Shown in pieces: positions 16,088 to 23,135 of a stretch of 23,436 bases of DNA; positions within the stretch are counted from its first letter, which is position 1, and each line of letters starts with the position of its first letter. The position numbers were made by a program, and so were the translations under genes. The stretch covers positions 1 to 23,436 of the forward strand of contig CALATR010000583.1 of the NCBI GenBank assembly GCA_937891875.1, given 5' to 3'. This DNA comes from an uncultured Pseudomonadota bacterium (lineage in GTDB: Bacteria > Myxococcota_A > UBA796 > GCA-2862545). The notes under the pieces are model-generated. The model was not told where the DNA came from, did no database searches, and saw only the letters and a list, made by a program, of their open reading frames with translations.

Positions 16088-16095
16088 ACTATACG
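16088..16095. promoter_or_regulatory. Possible divergent -10 region
   Basis: ACTATACG stands out in GC-rich DNA between two divergent starts (16056 leftward, 16137 rightward). Read leftward it gives TATAGT (16093-16088), five of six matches to the sigma-70 -10 consensus, placed to start transcription near 16080. Read rightward it gives TATACG (16090-16095). No good -35 is seen for either direction, so this is a weak call. Confidence 0.3.
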
Positions 16096-16136
16096 AGCGG
16101 GGGCTCGCGCCCGGTGGGGTCCCGTGGAGGAGAGCG

Positions 16137-18266
16137 ATGCGCGTTGCTGTCGTCGTGGTGGTCGCGTTGGGGTCGATGGTCGGCGTGGAGGCGCTCGCCG
16201 GACCGGTCTGCGCCGTGCACCAGGACCCCTACAAGGAGCTGGAGGAGTGCATCGCCGAGGTCGACGAGGGCGGCCAGATCGTCCTGCCGTCGGGCGAGAC
16301 CCTCGAGACCTCGGGCGTGGTGATCGGCCGATCGATGACGTTTCACACCGTCAATCCCGACCTACCCGCGACCATCCGTCACGTCCCCGTGCCCGAGGAC
16401 ATCATCGAGGGCGACCCGTTCGCCGCCGGCTACCCCGTGCCCCACGGGGCGATGATCACGGTGGAGGACGGTGCCGACGTCTCGTTCACGGCGGTGCGGT
16501 TCGCGCCGTTCGACGGCAACCCCGAAGCGCCCGGAGTGACCCTGTCCCGTGCCTTCCTGGTCACCGGCGGGCACCTGGTCCTCGATCGCATCGGCCTCGA
16601 TCCCATCGTCTCCGCGACCAGTCGGGGCATCTCCAGCCAGCCGGGTGCATACCTCGCCGAGGTGCGTGGCACGTCGGCGGAGCTGACCGTCACCAACTCC
16701 ACGTTCACCGACGTCGGGAGCACGCGGCACTTCGGCGGTGCCATCTACGTCGTGGGCGGCATCGTCAACATCGTCGGCGAGACCACCTTCACCGGGTGCG
16801 CCGCCTACAAGGGTGGGGCGATCAGCGCCTGGTACGGAGCGACGGTCAACGTGGTGCCGGACAACCGGGGCAACGCGCCCCAGTTCCTCGAGAACAACGC
16901 GGCCTGGCTCGGCGGGGCGATCTCGCTGGAGAAGGGCACCCCCAGCCTCTACGTCGAGGGCGCGACCTTCGAGGGCAACCGGGTCACTGCGGGCAAGGGT
17001 GGTGCTATCTACGCCGAGAACACCGACCTGCACCTCCTGGCCGCGCGCTTCGCCAGCAACGCCGCGGACGAGGGCGGCGCCGTGTTCCAGCTGCAGGGCA
17101 GCGGCCTCGTCGAGGCCTGCTCCTTCGAGGCCAACCAGGCCACCGCGGCGGATGGAGCGCACGGCGGCGCCATCGCGAACCAGCACCTCGACAGCTTCTC
17201 GGTGCAGCAGACCCGCTTCGAGGGCAACCTGGGCTCGGCCGGCGGCGCCATCCACATCGAGGGTGGCAACGAGGTCCACCAGATCGAGCGCAACCTGTTC
17301 TGCGCCAACACCGCGACCTTCGGCGATGCCCTCATCGTGGACGGCCAGGGCAGCGAGCAGCAGATCCGGATCGCGAACAACCTGTTGGACGGGCAGAATG
17401 CAGGTTCGTCCTATGGGATCTGGATCACCGGTCGCGAGTACGACGTGTCGCAGAACACGGTCGTGCGCCAGCCCGGGGGCGCGCTGCGGGTGGACGGGGG
17501 TGCGGGCGGCACGGGCTCCTTCCTGCGGCGCAACGTGGTGGGCTGGCTCGGCGAGGGCGGCGCGGTCGTGCTGGAGACCGCCTCGGATCAGCCCGGCACC
17601 ATCGCGGAGAACTCCTGGTACGACGCGAGCGGCGCCTGGGCAGCCCCCATCCTGGTCGGTGAGACGGCTGGTCCGACCGGTGCCGGCGATACCATCGGCC
17701 CGCTGCGCTACACCGGAACCCGCGGCGATGGCCTGCTGGCATCGGGCTGTGAGGGCTGGCCCCACCACCTGCGCCCGGACAGCCCGCTGATCAACGGCTC
17801 GACCTGGGACACGCCGACGGTCATCGAGCAGACCCGGGGCGCGTTCGGCGGCACCGGCTACCTCCGCGTCGACGGGATCGCCGATCCCTGGACCACGGAT
17901 GCCGACGGGGACGGGGTCGTCGCCATGTGGGACTGCGACGACTCCGACGACCAGCTGGGCGTCGAGTTGGTACAGTACGAGGATCTCGACGGGGACGGTG
18001 CCGCCGGGACGCACGTCGGTGGCTGGCTCTGCCAGCTGGGCCAGGGGAACTCCCTGGTCGAGGAGGACTGCGACGACCTGGACGGCAGTGTCACCGAGAA
18101 CTGCGGCGACACCGGGGACACCGACGACTGGATCGACCCCGAGCCGGAGCCCGAGGACATCTACTGGTACGGCGGCTGCTCCACTGTGGGCGGTGGACCG
18201 CTGCTTCCGCTGTCCCTGCTGCCGCTCCTCCTCGTCGCCCGGCGACGCAAGAGGCCCGTAGGCTGA
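16137..18266 (+). CDS. Surface beta-helix protein with PMP-like GGAI repeats, MopE-like Asp motif and C-terminal sorting tail
   Basis: A 709-residue exported protein. The signal peptide is residues 1-21 (hydrophobic VAVVVVVALG, cleavage near ALA/G). Residues about 45-560 form a right-handed parallel beta-helix; seven GGAI/GGAV motifs between about 200 and 370, most set beside F..N motifs, resemble chlamydial polymorphic outer-membrane protein repeats. Near 587-603 and 620-655 are MopE-like Asp/Cys motifs (DADGDGVVAMWDCDD; DLDGDGAAG...EEDCDD), probably calcium-binding. The tail has GGCS with C681, a hydrophobic helix (about 688-701) and RRRKR, the three-part form of MYXO-CTERM-like sorting signals cut by a myxosortase. 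The start has GGAGGAG at 16126-16132, 4 nt away. Probably displayed on the cell surface; ligand unknown. Confidence 0.88.
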   Translation: MRVAVVVVVALGSMVGVEALAGPVCAVHQDPYKELEECIAEVDEGGQIVLPSGETLETSGVVIGRSMTFHTVNPDLPATIRHVPVPEDIIEGDPFAAGYPVPHGAMITVEDGADVSFTAVRFAPFDGNPEAPGVTLSRAFLVTGGHLVLDRIGLDPIVSATSRGISSQPGAYLAEVRGTSAELTVTNSTFTDVGSTRHFGGAIYVVGGIVNIVGETTFTGCAAYKGGAISAWYGATVNVVPDNRGNAPQFLENNAAWLGGAISLEKGTPSLYVEGATFEGNRVTAGKGGAIYAENTDLHLLAARFASNAADEGGAVFQLQGSGLVEACSFEANQATAADGAHGGAIANQHLDSFSVQQTRFEGNLGSAGGAIHIEGGNEVHQIERNLFCANTATFGDALIVDGQGSEQQIRIANNLLDGQNAGSSYGIWITGREYDVSQNTVVRQPGGALRVDGGAGGTGSFLRRNVVGWLGEGGAVVLETASDQPGTIAENSWYDASGAWAAPILVGETAGPTGAGDTIGPLRYTGTRGDGLLASGCEGWPHHLRPDSPLINGSTWDTPTVIEQTRGAFGGTGYLRVDGIADPWTTDADGDGVVAMWDCDDSDDQLGVELVQYEDLDGDGAAGTHVGGWLCQLGQGNSLVEEDCDDLDGSVTENCGDTGDTDDWIDPEPEPEDIYWYGGCSTVGGGPLLPLSLLPLLLVARRRKRPVG

Positions 18267-18281
18267 TCGAAGGGCAGTGAA

Positions 18282-18300
18282 AGCGGCTTTTGAGCCCGCT
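18282..18300 (+). terminator. Weak hairpin after the beta-helix gene
   Basis: AGCGGCT and AGCCCGCT can pair around a TTTG loop with one bulged C, 15 bp after the stop. No T-run follows, so termination is doubtful; a read-through into the next gene is equally possible. Confidence 0.28.
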
Positions 18301-18383
18301 GGCGGCGTGCTCGCTCGGGGTGGACAGCCGGGCGTCAGGGGCGCGGGGGTGGGTCCGGGGTGACCGTCTCGGTGGAGGTGCCC

Positions 18384-19118
18384 GTGCGTCTGCTCGCCGT
18401 CCTGCCCGCCTGCCTGCTCTCCCTGCCTGCCGCTGCCGCCGCCCTGGACGGGGCGGCCCTCGACGATGCCCTCGCTGCTGCCGACCGCGACGCCCACGTG
18501 TGCCTCTCCGACGCTGCGAAGGGCGGCGAGGTACCCGGCGGCGAGCTGGTCTTCCGCGCCGTGGTCGCCCCCGACGGCCGCATCGCCGAGGTGAAGGTCC
18601 TGCGCACGACCATGCAGAGCGCCGACCTCATCGACTGCGTCACCGGCGCCATCAAGCGACAGCAGATCGCCCGTCCCGACGGCGGCGGCTTCATGCCCGT
18701 CACCCGCGCCTTCGTGCTCTGGGATCCGCCCCCCGGCGAGAAGCCCGTCCGGGTGCAGGCGGCCCGTCGCGTCGCCGCCGACGCACTTCCCGATCTCACC
18801 GCCTGCCTGGACGCCCGACCGGATCGCCCGGACAAGCTCGCGATCGATCTGCTGGTCGCCAAGCGCACCGTGCACCCCGTGACCGGCGCCCTCCCCGCCG
18901 AGTGGGCTCGCTGCGTCAGCTCCGCCTTCCACGGCTCCCGGGTCGGTGGCGTGGGCTCGGTCCAGATCCACCTCGCCTGGAACGACGAGGGGGAGGGCCG
19001 GGTCGAGCGGGTGCAGTCGCGCAGCGCCGACGGCGGCGAGCAGCACGACCTCGAGGCCGACGACGGCAAGACCGCGAGCGCGGGCGAGCCGGAGCAGACC
19101 GCGGCAGTCGCCCGCTGA
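18384..19118 (+). CDS. Secreted protein with AgmX/TonB-C-like domain
   Basis: A 244-residue exported protein. I choose GTG 18384 because GGAGG stands at 18374-18378, 5 nt upstream, and it gives a clean signal peptide, MRLLAVLPACLLSLPAAAAA; the GTG at 18360 would add eight residues before it. Residues about 45-115 (GGELVFRAVVAPDGRIAEVKVLR, CVTGAIKRQQI) match the AgmX/PglI C-terminal, TonB-C-like fold found in many myxobacterial gliding and envelope proteins. A second, more diverged half (about 140-205, DLTACLDARP, LAIDLLV, ARCVSSAFHG, SVQIHLAW) looks like a repeat of it. The tail (about 210-244) is acidic and low-complexity. Periplasmic; partner unknown. Confidence 0.78.
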   Translation: MRLLAVLPACLLSLPAAAAALDGAALDDALAAADRDAHVCLSDAAKGGEVPGGELVFRAVVAPDGRIAEVKVLRTTMQSADLIDCVTGAIKRQQIARPDGGGFMPVTRAFVLWDPPPGEKPVRVQAARRVAADALPDLTACLDARPDRPDKLAIDLLVAKRTVHPVTGALPAEWARCVSSAFHGSRVGGVGSVQIHLAWNDEGEGRVERVQSRSADGGEQHDLEADDGKTASAGEPEQTAAVAR

Positions 19119-19128
19119 GCCCCGTCGA

Positions 19129-19146
19129 GCCACCGATCCCGGTGGC
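19129..19146. terminator. Hairpin between convergent genes
   Basis: GCCACCG-ATCC-CGGTGGC is a perfect 7-bp stem with a 4-nt loop, lying in the 42 bp between the stops of two convergent genes. It could serve both strands. No T-run flanks it on either side, so it is a candidate only. Confidence 0.42.
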
Positions 19147-19160
19147 GCAAACGCCGAAGA

Positions 19161-20471
19161 TCAGGTGAGGAGCTCCGAGATCACCGATGTGCTCCGCCCG
19201 GGGCCGTAGCCGAAGCTGGCAGTGGGCAGGCCGGCGGCGTGCAGGGCGGTCAGGGCGGCGTCGCTGGTGTTGCCGCCGATCCGACGGACGTGCAGTCCGC
19301 CCCGGAGTCGCCCGTTGCCCTTGCCCGCGAGCAGGATGGGGAACTCGGCGTTCGAGTGCACCCGACCGTCGGTGAGCTCCGACGTGCAGAGGATCGCGCA
19401 CCGATCGAGCAGGGTCTTCTCGCCCTCGTCGAAGCGGCGCAGGGTCTGCAGGAAGGTCGAGAGCTGGGCCATCGTGAAGCGGGTGGCGGCGCGCACGGTG
19501 GCCTGGGGCAGGGCCTCGGTGTGGCAGGTGTAGTGCAGGCTGTCGGTGGCGCCGACCTGCCACACCACGACCCCCGCGCCAGCCGCGCTGAACTGCACCG
19601 TGAACACGCGGGTGAGGTCGCAGGCCAGCGCGATGGCCAGCAGCTCGCTCATCAGCGCGTTCTTCTCCTCGATCGGCTCCCGGCCGCCGTCGATGGGGTC
19701 GGTCGGTCGGGCGGGGGACTCGCAGGCGCCGTGGTTGCTGCCCAGGCGCCGCTCGAGCTCGCGGATCGAGGTGAGGTGACGATCGAGGCGCGGGCGATCG
19801 GCGGTGCCCAGCCTCCGGTCCAGGTCCGCGACCCGCCCGCCGACCGCGTCCAGCACGCTGCTGCGCACGAGATCCCGCTGGACCGAGCTGCCCTGGAACA
19901 GGCGATCGAAGAACGCTCTCGCGCTGTACTCTGACGGGTTGGGGTCGTTCGGGCCGTTGTGGCTGACGTGCTCGAAGGTCGAGCCCTCGTCGGTGCCGCG
20001 GAAGCGGGTGATCCCGACCTCCAGGCTCCGGTACGGGGTGCGACCGTCCCAGGCCTGGGCGACCAGCTGGTCGATGCTGGGCCGGGCGAACGTGGTGGCG
20101 ATCGTGTCCCGGACGTTGCGGAGCTTGTGGTAGACGTCGCCGGTCAACATGCCGGTCATGCCGCTGTGGTGCGGATGGGTGGCGGTGCGGATCTCGAGGC
20201 CGGTGACGATGCTGAACGCGTCGCGCACCGGCGCGAGGGGGGCGAGGGCATCGGACAGCGGGAAGGCCGCGCCGGTTGCCGACGGGATCCAGTGCTCGGG
20301 GCGCACGCCGTTGCCCCAGAACCACAGACCGAAGCGGTCGGGCAGCTCGGAGCCATCGGCGTAGGCGTTGCCGTTTCCATTCAGCAGCAGCTCCAGCGGC
20401 GGCAGGGCCACGCTGACCGCGGCGCCCGCGAGGAGCCCGCGCAGGACGGTGCGCCGGTCGAGGGTGCTCAC
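19161..20471 (-). CDS. DUF1552 domain-containing protein, Tat-type signal
   Basis: A 436-residue protein of the DUF1552 (Pfam HXXSHH) family, whose role is unknown. The N-terminus DRRTVLRGLLAGAAVSVALP fits a twin-arginine export signal. The body shows FGLWFWGNGVRPEHWIP, VTGLEIRTATHPHHSG, ATTFARPSIDQLVA and YSARAFFDRLF, all typical of the family and covering nearly its whole length. The GTG at 20471 overlaps the stop of the upstream DUF1592-type gene by 4 bp (GTGA); no other start in this frame gives a signal peptide, although the frame stays open far upstream as shadow of that gene. In Planctomycetes and Myxococcota DUF1552 genes regularly follow DUF1592/DUF1588 genes, so the two products probably act together outside the inner membrane. 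Confidence 0.92.
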   Translation of the reverse strand: MSTLDRRTVLRGLLAGAAVSVALPPLELLLNGNGNAYADGSELPDRFGLWFWGNGVRPEHWIPSATGAAFPLSDALAPLAPVRDAFSIVTGLEIRTATHPHHSGMTGMLTGDVYHKLRNVRDTIATTFARPSIDQLVAQAWDGRTPYRSLEVGITRFRGTDEGSTFEHVSHNGPNDPNPSEYSARAFFDRLFQGSSVQRDLVRSSVLDAVGGRVADLDRRLGTADRPRLDRHLTSIRELERRLGSNHGACESPARPTDPIDGGREPIEEKNALMSELLAIALACDLTRVFTVQFSAAGAGVVVWQVGATDSLHYTCHTEALPQATVRAATRFTMAQLSTFLQTLRRFDEGEKTLLDRCAILCTSELTDGRVHSNAEFPILLAGKGNGRLRGGLHVRRIGGNTSDAALTALHAAGLPTASFGYGPGRSTSVISELLT

Positions 20472-23038
20472 CGGTCCTCCAGGGTGCCGAGGCAGCTGAC
20501 GACGAGGTCGTCGTAGTAGTTCTCCACCGGGCCGTGGCCGGTCTCGAAGCCCTGGCTGCGACACCACCCGTGGATGGCGGCGTCGCAGGCGGGTCCGAGG
20601 CGCCAGGTGGTGCCGTCGCACGGGCCCAGGTCGGGGTCGGAGAAGGAGACGATCTCCGAGTATTTCAGGCCTTTGACCCTGGCCTTTGGGGTGCAGACCA
20701 CGTAGGCTGCGTCCCCGGAGTTCTCGACCGGCCCGTAGCCCGAGGCCTCCCCGCGGGCCGCGCACCAGCGGTGGATGGCGGCGTTGCAGTCGCTGCCCCA
20801 GCGCCGGCCGCTGGCGCCGTCGCAGCCGGGGTGGCGGGCGGCGAGCTCGGTGTAGGTCGTGCTGTGGTTGAGGGCGTGCTCGCCGTTCAGGCAGGCGAGG
20901 GTCGCGGTGCCGTCGTCGTAGTCCAGGCCGACTGGACCAAAGCCGGTGACCGCGCAGGGAGACGCGGCGCAGGTCCGCTTGATCGCCGCCTTGCACGCCC
21001 CGGATGCGCCATCGATAGCGACGGAGCAGGCACCGTGGCCGGCCGCGACCTGCCCCCAGGTGGCCTCCATCAGATCGATGTCCAGTCCCTCGTCGACCTC
21101 GCCGTCCTTGTCGTCGTCGAGGCCATTGCAGACCTCCGGCGGGGCGGGCGGGGACGCGCAGGCCTCCTCCCACGCGCCGGCGGTGCACAGCTGCAGTCCG
21201 GGACCGAACCCACCCTCGCAGGTGCGCACCACCTCGTCGACCTCGCCGTCGCAGTCGTCGTCGAGGCCATTGCAGGTCTCGGGGATGGCCGTGGCGGCGG
21301 AGCAGTCGCGCCAGTGGCCGTCGACGCAGCTCTGGGTGCCCTCCCCGCACGCGGTCGCGCACGGCCGGGACGCGCCCTCGGACGCGCAGGTCTCGCGGTC
21401 GGGCGGGGCGACCTGACGGAACGCGTCGTGCAGGACGAGTTCGACCAGGAAGGCCTTGAGGCGGTGGTCCTTCCCCTCGAGGATCGTGACCAGCTCCTCG
21501 ATCGCGCGCTCTTCTTCGTCGTATTCGTGCTGGCCGACCGCGTGGCGGTAGAGCTGGCGCACCAGGCAGCGGGTGAACTTGGGGTCCTCGGCGACGACGG
21601 CGCCCAGCTCGGCGGCTCCAGCGCCCGAGCCCTCGGCGATGCTGAAGCTTGCGTCGATGGGCAGGCCCCACTCGTGGGTCCGGTGGCGGCCGACCGGGTC
21701 GTAGTGCTCCAGCGCCAGGCCGATCGGGTCCATGGCGTTGTGGCAGCCGCTGCAGTTGGGGTCGTCGGCGTGCTGGGTCAGGCGCTCGCGCAGGGTGGTC
21801 GGCCGGCTGGTGTCGACTGGCGGCAGGTTGGTGTCGACGCCCTGGGGCGGCGGATGCACCACGCCGCAGAGCATGCGGGTGCGCACGAACAGGCCGCGCT
21901 TCGTCGGGCTCGTGGCGGAGTTGTGTGCGTGCAAGGCGAGGTATCCGGCGCGGCCCAGCACCCCGCCGCGCTCCTGGTGGGCCGGCAGGTCGATCCAGCC
22001 GGGCTCGGTCAGGCCGCGGCGACCGTAGAGATCGGCCAGCTCGGGGGTCACCCAGGCGCGCTCGCTGGTGAGGGTGGCGCGCACGTCCTCGTCCCGGGTG
22101 AGGACCACGTCGACGAAGAGCGCCTGGAGCTCGGCGCGCATGGCGGCGCGCAGGGACGGGGTGAGCTCGGGGAAGCGGTCGACGTCCTTGTCGACCGTCG
22201 CGAGGCGCTCCAGGTCGAGCCACTCGTCGACGAAGCGCGCCAGGGCGTCCCGGGCGCCGTCGCCGTCGAGCAGGCGCAGGGCGTGGGCGCGCAGGACCTC
22301 GGGGTCGGTCAGCAGACCCTCGTCGGCGTCGGCGAGCAGCGCCTGGTCGGGGGGACCGCCGGTGAGGAAGCTGGACAGCCGCGCGGCCAGCTCGTGGTCG
22401 GTCAGGTGGCGGATGGCGGGATCGGCACCGTCGGGCACGCCGATCTCGACCCGGAACAGGAACCAGGGGCTCTGCAGCACGGCCGCGACCACCGCCTGCC
22501 CGCCGGTGACCCGACTCCCGGTGAGGTCGACGACCTCGGCGTAGAGCGCGACCAGATCGTCGACCTCGTGGCTGTCGATGGGGCGGCGCCAGGCCTGCCG
22601 CGCGAGGTCGGCGGCGAAGGGGGCGATGCAGACCTCGGGCTCGGCGAGCACGGTGAGGTCGCAGCCCACGCGTTCGTGCAGGCTCGGGGTGTCGGGCAGT
22701 GCGGCCTCGGCGGCGGCCCACGCGGCGGCCTCGTACAGGTCGAGGTCCGACGACGCGATCGACAGCTCGGCCGCGCCCACGGAGGTGAAGCCGTGCAGGC
22801 GGTAGTCCCCGGGCAGGTTGGCGCCGACCTGCACGTGGAGCAGCTGGCTCACCGAGGTCCGCCACTCGTGCTCGGTCAAGCGGTGCATGCGCGCGGTGGC
22901 GGGCGCATAGCGGGCGAGGGGATCGGGCGTCGAGGTGTCGACGTCGGTGTCGTCGTCCGGGTCGGTCGCGTCGGTGAGTCCGCCGCCGCCGGTGCAGGCG
23001 ACGAGCAGGGCCGAGAGCAGTGCGGCGCGCAGGGCCAT
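20468..23038 (-). CDS. Lipoprotein with DUF1587/1595/1592/1588/1585 domains, MopE-like motifs and triple Cys-rich module
   Basis: An 856-residue lipoprotein (lipobox LVAC, C15), then an Asp/Thr-rich linker. Domains in order: DUF1587-like (about 48-75), DUF1595 (about 140-200), DUF1592 (about 210-340), DUF1588 (about 358-462) and DUF1585 (about 485-545), the planctomycete-type PSD/PSCyt set. CSGCH at 429-433 is a c-type haem-binding motif, so one haem may be attached. Two CNGLDDD(C/K)DGEVDE motifs (589 and 637) are MopE-like and probably bind calcium. Residues 657-850 hold three copies of a Cys-rich module. I choose ATG 23038 because it begins the lipoprotein signal and has GAGG 9 nt upstream. 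Expected on the periplasmic or outer face; substrate unknown. Confidence 0.9.
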   Translation of the reverse strand: MALRAALLSALLVACTGGGGLTDATDPDDDTDVDTSTPDPLARYAPATARMHRLTEHEWRTSVSQLLHVQVGANLPGDYRLHGFTSVGAAELSIASSDLDLYEAAAWAAAEAALPDTPSLHERVGCDLTVLAEPEVCIAPFAADLARQAWRRPIDSHEVDDLVALYAEVVDLTGSRVTGGQAVVAAVLQSPWFLFRVEIGVPDGADPAIRHLTDHELAARLSSFLTGGPPDQALLADADEGLLTDPEVLRAHALRLLDGDGARDALARFVDEWLDLERLATVDKDVDRFPELTPSLRAAMRAELQALFVDVVLTRDEDVRATLTSERAWVTPELADLYGRRGLTEPGWIDLPAHQERGGVLGRAGYLALHAHNSATSPTKRGLFVRTRMLCGVVHPPPQGVDTNLPPVDTSRPTTLRERLTQHADDPNCSGCHNAMDPIGLALEHYDPVGRHRTHEWGLPIDASFSIAEGSGAGAAELGAVVAEDPKFTRCLVRQLYRHAVGQHEYDEEERAIEELVTILEGKDHRLKAFLVELVLHDAFRQVAPPDRETCASEGASRPCATACGEGTQSCVDGHWRDCSAATAIPETCNGLDDDCDGEVDEVVRTCEGGFGPGLQLCTAGAWEEACASPPAPPEVCNGLDDDKDGEVDEGLDIDLMEATWGQVAAGHGACSVAIDGASGACKAAIKRTCAASPCAVTGFGPVGLDYDDGTATLACLNGEHALNHSTTYTELAARHPGCDGASGRRWGSDCNAAIHRWCAARGEASGYGPVENSGDAAYVVCTPKARVKGLKYSEIVSFSDPDLGPCDGTTWRLGPACDAAIHGWCRSQGFETGHGPVENYYDDLVVSCLGTLEDR

Positions 23039-23052
23039 GGGGCGGCCTCGGG

Positions 23053-23082
23053 AGAATGCAGAGAGGAGGGGGCAGAATGCAG
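23053..23082. repeat. Direct repeat AGAATGCAG, two copies 21 bp apart
   Basis: AGAATGCAG is found at 23053-23061 and 23074-23082, identical and in the same orientation, with starts 21 bp apart, that is two helical turns. They lie in the 97-bp divergent region, 15-44 bp before the lipoprotein start. A regulator binding one face of the DNA would fit; chance is possible for 9-mers. Confidence 0.45.
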
Positions 23083-23102
23083 GCTGCACGCCGTCGGGTC
23101 AA
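23074..23102 (-). promoter_or_regulatory. Candidate sigma-70-like promoter for the lipoprotein-DUF1552 pair
   Basis: On the minus strand TTGACC (23102-23097) is followed after 17 bp by CATTCT (23079-23074). The -35 is good and the -10 poor (three of six). The -10 coincides with one AGAATGCAG copy, and the second copy would fall just after the start point, a layout that suits a repressor. Confidence 0.3.
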
Positions 23103-23135
23103 GGGCCCTGCTAGGGTGCGCTCGACGAGGGGTCC

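Noticed and set aside
16362..19133. A 923-codon minus-strand open frame opposite the beta-helix and AgmX-like genes
   Set aside because: No recognisable domain and a composition typical of antisense GC-rich frames; the plus-strand genes have signals, motifs and ribosome sites.
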